Positions 24,879-34,033 of a DNA stretch of 64,000 nt are shown here, one piece after another. The stretch lies in assembly GCF_034140825.1 (NCBI RefSeq), contig NC_089036.1, forward strand, positions 1,135,001 through 1,199,000, given 5' to 3'. Both the position numbers and the translations under genes were made by a program. Every line of letters begins with the position of its first letter. The stretch's first letter is position 1. The notes under the pieces are model-generated. The model was not told where the DNA came from, made no database searches, and worked only from the letters and a program-made list of their open reading frames with translations. This stretch comes from Oryza sativa Japonica Group. Its lineage: Eukaryota > Streptophyta > Magnoliopsida > Poales > Poaceae.

Positions 24879-25948
24879 ATGGAGAAGTATCACAGCAACT
24901 CCCGATTTGCTCCCTTCAGAGATGCTCCATTTGCTCTCCGTGGTAAGAGATTTTCAGTGATTTGGTATGCTATCTGTCCTTCTGACGTAGTTACATGATA
25001 TCAAACAATTACACCACAGACACACTGAATTGGTAATATTGGAGACATGCATACATCTTTTTAAGTATATTCTTGTATGTAGGAGGTAAAACTGACTGAC
25101 AGTTGAGGTATCCCAAGGCTGGAAACTACATTAGAGTGTCAGTCTGCCAAATAGTGGTTCAGTTGAGACAAGTCTAATACTGTGCTGATTTATCACCATA
25201 TATAGATTGTCTGCATAGCTCGAGATGATCAAACACAGCCGTGTAGCGCTGGTCATTTATTATCTGAATGCAAAAGGCTGTTGCTGGTCATACATGATTT
25301 ATCTTTTATGGGGACAAGAGTTTATGCGTGTCTGACATGACTTTGATCACTTCCGGTTGGATATAGGTGAATAATTGATGTGTAGTTTTAGTGAGAAACA
25401 GCCATCTCTAGTGAATCTTTAGCAAGCAACTGCTAATTCTGTGTATACATGTATAGTTCACAATGCCTTCAATCAGATTTGGTAAAATGCAATCAAGAAC
25501 CCCCCCCCCCCCCCAAAAGTTTTTTGTGTGCTCTTGCTCTATGTATGTTTTTTTTTTTTTTTGTTTACAGTTCATTTCACACAACCAGGAATTCCTCACA
25601 TTTGTTGCCACCATACTTTCAGGTGCCCTTGGTAGCTCAGGCTCATCTTTCAGCAGCATCGACAGCCTCAGACGCTCCTCAACCCTTGAGCAAGCTAGGG
25701 GGTACACATCTCGTCCCCTAGGAGCTGTGCGGCCAAAGATGCTCCCATCTGGATGCCGACCCCTGCACACAAGCCATCCTCTGTCGGCTCCTGTTGCTAA
25801 CCGCCCCCTGTCACCCCACCTTCCTCTGAAGAAGCCACAGCTGAGTGCTACATTCTCTATCTCGCACCGTATATTTGGTGCTGCGTTGGGTGCTGCCATT
25901 ATATCCATTCCTCTCGCCACCAAGTTCAGCCTCATGTTTGATGTCTGA
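24879..25948 (+). CDS. SDH3-1: Succinate dehydrogenase subunit 3, mitochondrial
   Basis: This is a membrane-anchor subunit of respiratory complex II, inner mitochondrial membrane; with SDH4 it binds the heme b and ubiquinone region. Two coding exons, 24879-24942 and 25623-25948, give 129 residues. A non-coding leader exon probably ends at 23898, with the next acceptor two bases before the ATG. The first 60-70 residues are Ser/Arg-rich and look like a targeting presequence. The conserved C-terminal part has LSATFSISHRIFGAALG, including the S-x3-R/H heme and quinone-site signature, followed by one clear transmembrane helix (GAAIISIPLATKFSLMF). The protein stops after it, as plant SDH3 proteins do; these lost the later helices found in animals. 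It matches my memory of rice SDH3-1. The intron carries a poly-C run. Confidence 0.88.
25500..25514. repeat. Poly-C run of 15 in SDH3 intron
   Basis: Fifteen consecutive C residues are followed within 50 bases by a 13-T run. It lies about 110 bases before the acceptor of the last SDH3 exon and is likely length-variable. Confidence 0.9.
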
Positions 25949-26577
25949 GAGAGAAATGTGGTCTGCATGATGAGAAAGAAATGCTATATTTCTGTGACTA
26001 TCTCAGCATCTGAATTTGCCTTGCAATGCAACTGTAGCTGCCGTTGGAATAATATCTTTGCTGTGCTTGTAGACTTGTGAATAATAAACAAAACATGCAA
26101 TGACCATACTCCCTGTGAGATATGATGTTTTATGCTAAGTGTTAATTTTCTCTACCCTTTATTGTTCTGCTGCCTTGTGGAATTCCATGATTCATTTTTC
26201 TCCTGGCAAAAAATGCTTGCCATGCGTGCAATTTATTCACTATGAGTTTGCGTTGTTTGTATAATGCTCCAGTTGAGCTGTAGTTCTTTTGCTGCTGCAA
26301 GGAAGGGTTGGAGACAATTGAAATGCCCAATGAGCTTATAGTGCTGAATTCAATGTCAATGATCATTGCCAAAAATAAAAATAATATATTTTAGTATGTG
26401 TAAATAATCCTTGCTGAAATCTAACATAACTATTTGCACTTTTTTTTGTATGTACATCATCATTGCTAAAATCTTTAATAAGTATTTACACTGTTTTTTT
26501 TTTAAAAAAAAGTGTTTGTCTCTGTTATTAGTAGGGGGAGCAGGGTGGTAGTACCTGGAAAATAAAAGTTCGGTGCA

Positions 26578-28452
26578 ATGAATCGCGCGGCGAGGTCGAG
26601 GTCGCCGGAGGACGCGTCGGTGGCGGCGGCGCGGAAGCTGCACCTCCTCCTCCGCTCCCGGGACCTCCGCCCGGCGCTCTCCTACCTCCGCACCCTCCCC
26701 TCGCCGCTCACCCTCCTCCCCAACCACGCCCTCAACGCCCTCCTCCGCGCGCTCGCCGCCGCCGGCCGCGTCCGCGCCGCCGCCGCCCTCTTCCGCCGCA
26801 TCCCTTCCCCCACACCGCACTCCTTCAACTCCCTCCTCGCCGCCCTCCTCCGCCGCGGCCGCCGCCGCGCGGCCTCCGCGCTCTTCGCCGCGCTCCTCCG
26901 CTCCCCCTCCGCCTCCCCCGACGCCGCCACCCTCAACACCCTCCTCCACGGCCTTTCCACCGCATCCCCGCACCCGTCCACTCCCGCGCTCCTCAGGCTC
27001 TTCCGCTTCTTGCCCGACACCTACGCCTTCGCGCCGGACGCCATCTCGTACAACTCGCTGCTCTCCGCTCTCTGCCGCGCCGGCGACGTGCTCACCGCGC
27101 GCAAGCTGTTCGACGGAATGCGCGTCGGAGGAGAAGAAGGCAGAGGAGCTGTCTTTCCTAACGTTATCACATACACGACCATGATCAAGGCGTACTGCGC
27201 CAAGAGGCTCGTGAACGAGGCTCTCGCGATCTTCAAGCTAATGGTTGCGGATGGTGTGGCGCCGAACAGGATCACATACAACACGATGGTGCAGGGGTTC
27301 TGCGATGCCGGCAGGATGGAGCTAGTGAAGGAGGTGTTGGAGATGGACTCGTTTAGGCCGGACACTTGCACATTCAACACTCTGGTGGCCGTGCATTGTA
27401 GGGAAGGCCGGATCGAGGATGCTATGAAGGTGTTTAATCAGATGGTGGAGCTCCGTGTGAGACGTGATTCTGCAAGCTATAGCATGGTCATCCGGGTGTT
27501 GTGTGAGAATGGGGAATTTGGGCAGGCTGAGGAGCTTGTGGATGAGCTCTTGGAGAAGGAGGTGCTCAAGAAGAGAGGGGGTTGCACGCCGCTCATTGCA
27601 GCGTACAACCCGGTTTTTGTGTACTTGTGTGAGCATGGGAAGACAAAGAAGGCAAGGATGCTGTTTGGGCAGCTGCTGGACCGGAGGAGCAAGGTCGATG
27701 TTCCTGCATTCAAGACATTGATCCTTGGGCATTGCAGAGAGGGTGATTTCGAAGAAGGGTATGCATTGCTGCTCTCAATGTTGAAGCGGGATCTTGTCCC
27801 TGATGATGAATGCTACATTGCCGTGATTGAAGGGTTTTCACAGAGGGGAAGGATGAAGTTTGCATGGGAAGCCTTGCACAGGATGTTGAATAGCGGTCTT
27901 CGGCCAAGCACAAGTACTTTTCACTCGGTTCTTTTGGGGCTTTTGAACAAAGATGGTTGTGCAAAAGAAGCAGCTGATTTGATTGAGATAATGCTAGAGA
28001 GGAAGATTCGCCAAAATGTTGATCTTTCGACAAATTTGGTAGATACATTGTTCAGGAACAACCTAAATGACCGTGCTTACAAGATTGTTACATCTCTATA
28101 TGACCATGGCTATTACATCAAGATGGAAAAGTTAATCGCAAACCTTTGCGAGGAAAAGAAGTTCATAGAAGCTGCAGATTTTACTTTGTTTAGCTTGGAG
28201 AAGTCTCAGAATTTTGGTGTAGCCATTCCAAGCATGGTTCTGGATGGTCTTTGCATGACTGGTAGAGCTTCAGAAGCATTCCGGCTGTTCTATGAACTCA
28301 TTGAGAACAGAAGTGCTTTGGCTTCTGTCGCTGCACCTCGTAGTTTAGTTGCACTTCATCATGCACTGGAGGAATCCGGGAAAATGAAGGAAGCTGATTT
28401 TATTGCTAGACAGATGAGACGTGCAAGTGCCAGAATAAGGGAAAGAATCTAG
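26578..28452 (+). CDS. P-class pentatricopeptide repeat protein
   Basis: PPR proteins bind organellar RNA and affect its stability, splicing or translation. This is a single exon of 624 residues. Repeats run almost end to end in 33-37-residue steps: for example ISYNSLLSALCRAGDVLTAR, then ITYTTMIKAYCAKRLVNEAL, ITYNTMVQGFCDAGRMELV and CTFNTLVAVHCREGRIEDAM. I count about a dozen. There are no E, DYW or SMR domains, so it is P-class. The first residues are Arg/Ser-rich and could be a short organellar targeting signal; plastid or mitochondrion cannot be told apart. Absence of introns is usual for the family. The first 450 bases are extremely GC-rich, then GC falls steadily, the usual grass gradient. 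It may correspond to Arabidopsis At1g02060, from memory only. Confidence 0.92.
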   Translation: MNRAARSRSPEDASVAAARKLHLLLRSRDLRPALSYLRTLPSPLTLLPNHALNALLRALAAAGRVRAAAALFRRIPSPTPHSFNSLLAALLRRGRRRAASALFAALLRSPSASPDAATLNTLLHGLSTASPHPSTPALLRLFRFLPDTYAFAPDAISYNSLLSALCRAGDVLTARKLFDGMRVGGEEGRGAVFPNVITYTTMIKAYCAKRLVNEALAIFKLMVADGVAPNRITYNTMVQGFCDAGRMELVKEVLEMDSFRPDTCTFNTLVAVHCREGRIEDAMKVFNQMVELRVRRDSASYSMVIRVLCENGEFGQAEELVDELLEKEVLKKRGGCTPLIAAYNPVFVYLCEHGKTKKARMLFGQLLDRRSKVDVPAFKTLILGHCREGDFEEGYALLLSMLKRDLVPDDECYIAVIEGFSQRGRMKFAWEALHRMLNSGLRPSTSTFHSVLLGLLNKDGCAKEAADLIEIMLERKIRQNVDLSTNLVDTLFRNNLNDRAYKIVTSLYDHGYYIKMEKLIANLCEEKKFIEAADFTLFSLEKSQNFGVAIPSMVLDGLCMTGRASEAFRLFYELIENRSALASVAAPRSLVALHHALEESGKMKEADFIARQMRRASARIRERI

Positions 28453-28639
28453 TGGGTTGCTTTGTCCCAAGGAGCATTTCAATCGCATGCCCTTTGCTTC
28501 TCCAAACAGGATGGACTAATAAGTGTGAACTTAAAAGAACGAACAGGATGCAGAAACTGTGCCTGATCCACTGCCCCATAAGAAATGGATCAACCAACTG
28601 TATGATGTTAGAATGCAGATTAATTCAGCAGATATCCTT

Positions 28640-28870
28640 TTTTTTTTCAGGGAAACTATGGCGGGTGGATTAGCACCGGCCTGAACATTTATTGATAAAT
28701 AAAGAGATAGTTACAAATAAAGATAATTTACATGGAGGAAGGAGAAGTTGCTTGAGAATTCAGAAAATACAGAGGGGGGAGGATGGAGTTTAAGAAATTC
28801 CTATGTCACTAAGATTGTTCATCCAGGTGTTCAGAGCGGGGCGTAGATGCTCCGGGCAGCGGTGTACCCA
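28640..28870 (-). mobile_element. 5'-truncated LINE, 231 bp, just downstream of the PPR gene
   Basis: A perfect 19-bp duplication TAATTCAGCAGATATCCTT flanks it (28621-28639 and 28871-28889). The plus strand opens with a T run, so on the minus strand it ends in poly-A. This is a target-primed retroposon with no open frame left. It lies 187 bases after the PPR stop and brings an AATAAA at 28698 on the plus strand. Confidence 0.88.
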
Positions 28871-29124
28871 TAATTCAGCAGATATCCTTAAAATATTGGT
28901 CCAATCAGGACTTTGTATAGCCAAACAATCAAGCCAACTTTCTCTGTCACTATAGTATCACCGATCTGGATCATTTCTTCTCAAGGATTGATATCTTTGG
29001 GAGGAAATGAAGTGTGGGAAGACCAGATCACAAGAGTACTCTGCTCCTGGACTTTGAAGGGCAGTAGTTGCGGGAGACCAAAGAATCCGGCTGAAAGAAA
29101 CATATTGTGAAAATGTACTGCTTT

Positions 29125-29145
29125 CCCCCCCCCCCCCCCCCCCCT
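29125..29145. repeat. Poly-C run of 21
   Basis: Twenty-one consecutive C residues, 64 bases before the MULE. The opposite strand could form a G-quadruplex. The length is probably unstable and hard to sequence exactly. Confidence 0.9.
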
Positions 29146-29209
29146 AAATGCATGAGGCAGAGCTCCTTGCCCTTTGTGCTCAAAAAAAAAAAGGAAAAGA
29201 AGAAAAGTG

Positions 29210-30391
29210 GGGAATTTAACTATTTGCCACTTTTACATTTGACAATTAACCAAATACCCTTCTTAAGATTGTACTTAAGAATTTGCCATTAGAGAGAGAA
29301 GCTTTTGTAACTTTTTGCCACTTTTTGCCCTGTGGAGTGCCACATGTGCATGCCAACATGGACCAACGTGAAAAATGACCAACCTACCCCTTCTAGCTAG
29401 TGGTTAGTTTCTCAGTTGCTAAGCCTGTCCGCATTGAATCTTAGTCATAATTCATTCACTGGAAAGATACCAAGAGAAACCAGCAACCTGCCCAATCTTC
29501 CCATTTTACACTTTTAAATTTATAAGGCAACAACATCAATGGCACCATTCATGTTACAGTCAGTTCATTAACTTTTTGAGGCTGCATTCGGATGTCTTTT
29601 TTCTAACTTCTACTCACAGTTATTAGGACTGACCAGACCGGCGGTTGGACTGGAAAAAACCGGAACCAGGGCCTCCGCCGGTCTGAGTTCTACTCCCTCA
29701 TTTTTTTCGCACGTTTCTTTAATAACTTTTTAAATAAAATTAAGTTACTTTAAAAATATATATTAATCTATTCTTTATTTATTAAAACTCAAACTAAATT
29801 AGTCATGCGCTAATTCTTTGCTCAGTTTTACGTGAAGAGAGAAATATTTCCAAACCATGCTATCGCACACCTTAATTGAGCTCACTCCAGGTGGCACCAT
29901 CCCAACAATACCAGCCAAATTGGAATACCGTTTAGCAGCTTGAAAAACGTACACGTGAAAAACGAGAGAGATGAGTTATGAAAGTGAACAAAAGAACTCA
30001 ATCTAAGTATCGTTTTGAAAGTTTGTTATAACCATCTCAGTGGATCTATTACTTCAAATATTGATTTGTTAACTGATGTGGAGGTACTCGGTCTTTAATA
30101 TAGTACCTCATAAAAGTGAACAGCATCCATACCGATGCAACTGATTCGCGAAAGCAATTTGTCCAAATATTATTCCTGACTCAGCTTATATTACAGACAT
30201 TACTAACAAGGGTAGATTAGTCATTTCGTGTGCCTGGTCCATGCTGGCATGTATATGTGGCACTGAACAGTGCAGAAAGTGGCAAAAAATTACAAAAGCT
30301 TCTCTCTCCAGTGGCAAATTCTTAAGTGCAAATCTAAGAAGGGTATTTGGTTAATTGCCAAACCTAAAAGTGGCAAATAGTTAAATTTCCC
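29210..30391. mobile_element. Pack-MULE-like Mutator element carrying LRR gene pieces
   Basis: Terminal inverted repeats of about 170 bp start GGGAATTTAACTATTTGCCA on the left, and their complement ends at 30391; the arms look close to 90% alike by eye. A 7-bp direct repeat AAAAGTG flanks the element (29203-29209 and 30392-30398); MULEs usually make 9. No transposase is present. The interior encodes leucine-rich-repeat fragments: LNLSHNSFTGKIPRETSNLP at 29419-29514 and NHLSGSITSNIDLLTD near 30003-30083. These look captured from an LRR receptor gene. A second, smaller element sits between them (29685-29999). Confidence 0.8.
29685..29999 (-). mobile_element. MITE nested inside the MULE
   Basis: Short inverted ends GAGTTC...GAACTC enclose blocks also found at 14838-15035: GTGAAAAACG, TAGCAGCTTGAAAAACG and GCGCATGACTAATTT read on the minus strand. 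It separates the two LRR-like pieces of the host MULE. Borders are approximate and no target duplication was found. Confidence 0.45.
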
Positions 30392-30439
30392 AAAAGTGTG
30401 AGGCAATTTCTATATCAAGCATTATTATTTTGGAAGACA

Positions 30440-31114
30440 GGTTGGCTAACTTACCATCAGTCTGCCTATTTCTTTACAGAGGAGTGACCTTAGCTCGACT
30501 AGCAAATATTCCTAATACTTTACAGAGGAGTTTCCTTGCCAGTTGCCACAAGATGTATTGGTTGATGTGTCTGAACGTAAAGAATCATACTACAAAATTC
30601 CAATTTCACATTGTCGTTCTCCTGTTTTGATGCTGTTTGTGAGTTGTGATAGCCGTGACTCAGTTTATGTGCATGCATTCAGATACTTTGGGGGCTCACC
30701 ACAGAACTACACAGTATCCTGCCAACTCAGTTGGAAATTGAAACACTGAAATGTGAGAAGTAGGAGATGATCATAAGAACATTATGTTCCTTCACCCAGT
30801 TATTTAGCACAGAACACATTTAATCCTACTCGGCGCAGAGAATCAATGGAAAACGCGTGATGTTCAGATCTCACAGTTCCAAGGAAACCACGAACAGGTA
30901 TATAACACGCAATCACATCAAACGTTTTAAGTGTTCAACACACTCGAAATACTGAGTGAATTCCAAGGTTACTACCATAACAAACAGTTCTGGTATCACG
31001 TCTCTAGTACTACAGAGATATTCACCACCACAGGAAAGCTGGGTACCGCCACAGGAAAGCTGGATTCAGCATGGTAGGCAGGGAGAAACACACTATTTCG
31101 TGAAGCAGTGTCAC
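30440..31114 (-). other. SAP18 3' flank, no other gene
   Basis: Ordinary AT-rich sequence between the MULE and the SAP18 stop, with no coherent exon on either strand. A short duplicated segment (CACAGGAAAGCTGG twice at 31029-31065) is the only local structure. Confidence 0.4.
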
Positions 31115-32960
31115 TCAATAGATTGCAACACTCAAGTAATCCCCTATCTGTGAAAGAACATAGCAAATAATCAATTGATTTTTGCCTCAGAAGAATACAT
31201 TGTAATAACATAATACAGCTCTGACAAATACCTGGAATCCTAGCTCTGCAAGAGTTTTAGCATCATCTCCCCTTCCATGGCCATAAGAGAAGGTTGAACC
31301 CACCTTCAATCAATATCCAATTATATAAGTTATCACAAATTGAACAGTTACTGGTTTGGAATATAAAGGAACATGGGTTGTACAAGGGAATTTACTGACA
31401 TATTTAGTGGTTTAATGGCACAGATAGAACTTGTAACAAGCTACGTTTTAGTACAGAGACAATTATCACGATGTGACTGAAGTGGCTACTGGTAAGTGGT
31501 AACTACATGGGGCCTAGTGGTGTACCAATGACATGTGTTAGGTATGCATACCTGAGTTTGCAGAAAAGAGATTTTGATGTCATTGGAAGCATGTCATGAA
31601 TATAAGCACACAAAATAGTAACCATAACTAAAACTAATAGCCCATGTATAGTGACCAAACTAATAGCCAACGTATAGTGACAGTCAAAGCAAAATCCAAC
31701 TCATTCACGATAATAACACTCATTCCCTATTCAGATTAAGACCAACGTGCTCTGCATTTTTTCCATGTTTGTGTATCAGAGGAAGAAAAACAGGATGAGC
31801 AGAAGAATAGTCACAATGGTCAATGGGGATAAACTCTCACCTCTTTGACAACGAAACGACCATGCTTATCAGGGTACACGAAAGCAAAAGAAAGCCTTGC
31901 ATTTCTTTTTCTTGCTGCAAGAGCAACCTCTTTCACCTGAAACATAACCAAAACTGTGCTGATCAGATCTCCATCTAAAAACAACATTTAGTCAAACGTA
32001 GTGCCAAACCCCACTTATCATCATCAGACTAGTCAAATTTTGTTGATTTCTAGTTTGTTAAGTAGTATAAAACTAGGTAAAATTTCATTTTCCCCAAAGA
32101 GGACAAGAAAGCACAATATTAGAAAAATTACAAGATCAGTGAGCTCTCGGAGTGTGGCATCCTTCCACGTGTATATCTGCACTTCATCTTTCGGCTCCTT
32201 TCCTCTCACGGCAAACTCTTCATTTTGGTGATGGCCACCAACCTGAAAATAAATGACCAGTACCACAATCAGCTTTCTGTGTCGCTGAGTGTTTACTCAA
32301 GAATCTGAAGTCTGTCCTAAATGAATGGCTTGGGATTTAATTTTCAACAACACTACCATGAGTTACTTGATCGAGTTATACTGCATAGAAGTGTGACTCA
32401 ACTACAAGTGCGATATGAACATTACAATTCCATCAAGGCACCAGAACCTATGATTCGGTAAGATTGCACAATGCAAATAACTAGCGCAATAAAGTTTCTG
32501 ACTATTTATTTAACTTGTATTCAAATGAACATATGCTCTCCTCAGTCAACCACACTAAACAGAAGTGTAAATCACATAATGTGAACTTATCATACATACA
32601 GGAATACAAATGAACGAAGTTAGCAGTAAGAGAGATAACAAGAGGTTTTACCTTTGTGAAAACCCGGAGCAGGAGAGGGCACGTCTGCAAAAGAACCCGA
32701 TAGTGAACAGTAAGTAAACAAATCAATCAACATGGTTAACCTAGCAGAATCGAACTGGAACACAATGCCGTCGAATCGCAAGGTAGTACGCAATCTACTG
32801 CTGTTCCAGCGCATCGATTGGGAGGGGGGCACGGAGGAGGCCTCACCTTCTCGCGATCGACGGGTTCGACGCGCGCGCGAGCCATGGGAGGAGGCCCCCG
32901 GTACTGCATCGGCGGCCCTGGCCGCACAGGCCTCATCGGCATCTCGCCCCTTCCCGCCAT
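31115..32960 (-). CDS. SAP18 family protein (histone deacetylase complex / ASAP complex)
   Basis: SAP18 is a small ubiquitin-fold adaptor in the Sin3-HDAC complex and in the splicing-linked ASAP/PSAP complexes; plant SAP18 works with HDA19 and SR45. Six exons, 32960-32847, 32684-32652, 32242-32132, 31936-31841, 31303-31232 and 31147-31115, are all in phase and give 152 residues, matching the animal protein in length. The N-terminal 30 residues are Pro/Arg/Met-rich. The core is complete: PVDREKTCPLLLRVF, DEVQIYTWKDATLRELTDL, NARLSFAFVYPDKHGRF, KEVGSTFSYGHGRGDDAKTL and IGDYLSVAIY. The start is the first ATG in frame, as in homologues. The 3' UTR probably reaches about 30400-31100. The gene is divergent from URT1, about 1.07 kb between starts. 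Confidence 0.93.
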
Positions 32961-33315
32961 CGCAACGAGACCTCCCCCTGCCCTGCCCGAGGAAGAAGAA
33001 AGCTAGTACGAATCAATCTACTGCTCCGGAATCACCAATCAGCAAGCGACTGACCTTGCTCACCTGCTCCGCCGCCGCCGCCGCCGATCACTTCAGAAGG
33101 GGATGCGAGAGAAGCAAAGAAAACCCTAGTAAACTTTTTGTAGATTGCACCCTGGGTTCAAATGAAAATACAATTTTACAATTCAGTCCACCTCTAAAAA
33201 AGGGACATTTAACTCCATGCCACTTTTAAGATGTAGCAATTAATTATTAGTTATTCATTGTCTACGATACGTGGGTCTAATGGCAAATAATTTAGCACCA
33301 CTAGTAAGAGAGTAA

Positions 33316-33660
33316 GGGCCCGTTTAGTTCTCAAAAAGTTTTTCCCAAAAACATCACATCGAATCTTTGCACACATGCATGGAGTATTAAATATAAATAA
33401 AAAGAAAAACTAATTGCACAGTTATGGGAGAAATAGGGAGACGAATCTTTTGAGCCTAATTAGTCCGTGATTAGCCATAAGTGCTACGGTAACCCACATG
33501 TGCTAATGACGGCTTAATTAGACTCAAAAGATTCGTCTCACGGTTTCCCGGCGAGTTCTGAAATTAGTTATTTCATTCGTGTCCGAAAACCCCTTCCGAC
33601 ATCCGGTCAAACGTCCGATGTGACACCCAAAAATTTTCTTTTCCCCAACTAAACACACCC
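33316..33660. mobile_element. Tourist-type MITE, 345 bp, between SAP18 and URT1
   Basis: TAA flanks both sides (33313-33315 and 33661-33663). The ends GGGCCCGTTTAGTT and AACTAAACACACCC are inverted. The interior matches the copy at 11427 in reverse order. Confidence 0.9.
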
Positions 33661-33679
33661 TAACAAAATAGTTAACTAT

Positions 33680-33911
33680 TACTACCTCCTTCCCTAAATG
33701 TTTGATGCCATTGACTTCTTTTAAACATGTTTGACCGTTTGTCTTATTCAAAACTTTTGTAAAATATGTAAAACTATATGTATACATAAAAATATATTTA
33801 ACAATGAATGTAGGAAAAGAATTAATAATTGCTTAAATTTTTTTAATAAAATAAACGGTCAACCATGTTTAAAAAAGTCAACGGGTTAAACATTTAGAGA
33901 TGGATGGAGTA
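33680..33911. mobile_element. Stowaway-like MITE, 232 bp
   Basis: TA-bounded, of the same family as 10126-10364: GCCATTGACTTCTTTTAAAC with GTTTGACCGTTTGTC on the left, and the complements ending GATGGAGTA on the right. It lies 120 bases before the URT1 start codon. Confidence 0.8.
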
Positions 33912-34033
33912 CCTTAAAAAAAAGCGTTGACTTGTTGACCACTTCGTTGAAAAAGCCAAAAAGGAATCCGCCTTCTTCTCCACTCCACTTCACTCACGCC
34001 TTCCTCGCCCCGCGTCGCGAACCACCGCGCGCC

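Noticed and set aside
26356-27732. Long antisense frames opposite the PPR gene
   Set aside because: GC-rich third positions create open antisense frames. The peptides are low-complexity Glu/Gly/Arg and the plus-strand PPR repeats explain the sequence.
17000-28452. Possible biosynthetic gene cluster around the terpene synthase
   Set aside because: The neighbours are SDH3, a PPR gene and HVA22. No P450, prenyltransferase, dehydrogenase or transporter is adjacent, so the terpene synthase stands alone.
29870-29950. A third LRR-like peptide (GGTIPTIPAKLEY) in the MULE
   Set aside because: It lies inside the nested MITE, between the two true LRR-like pieces, so the resemblance is probably chance.
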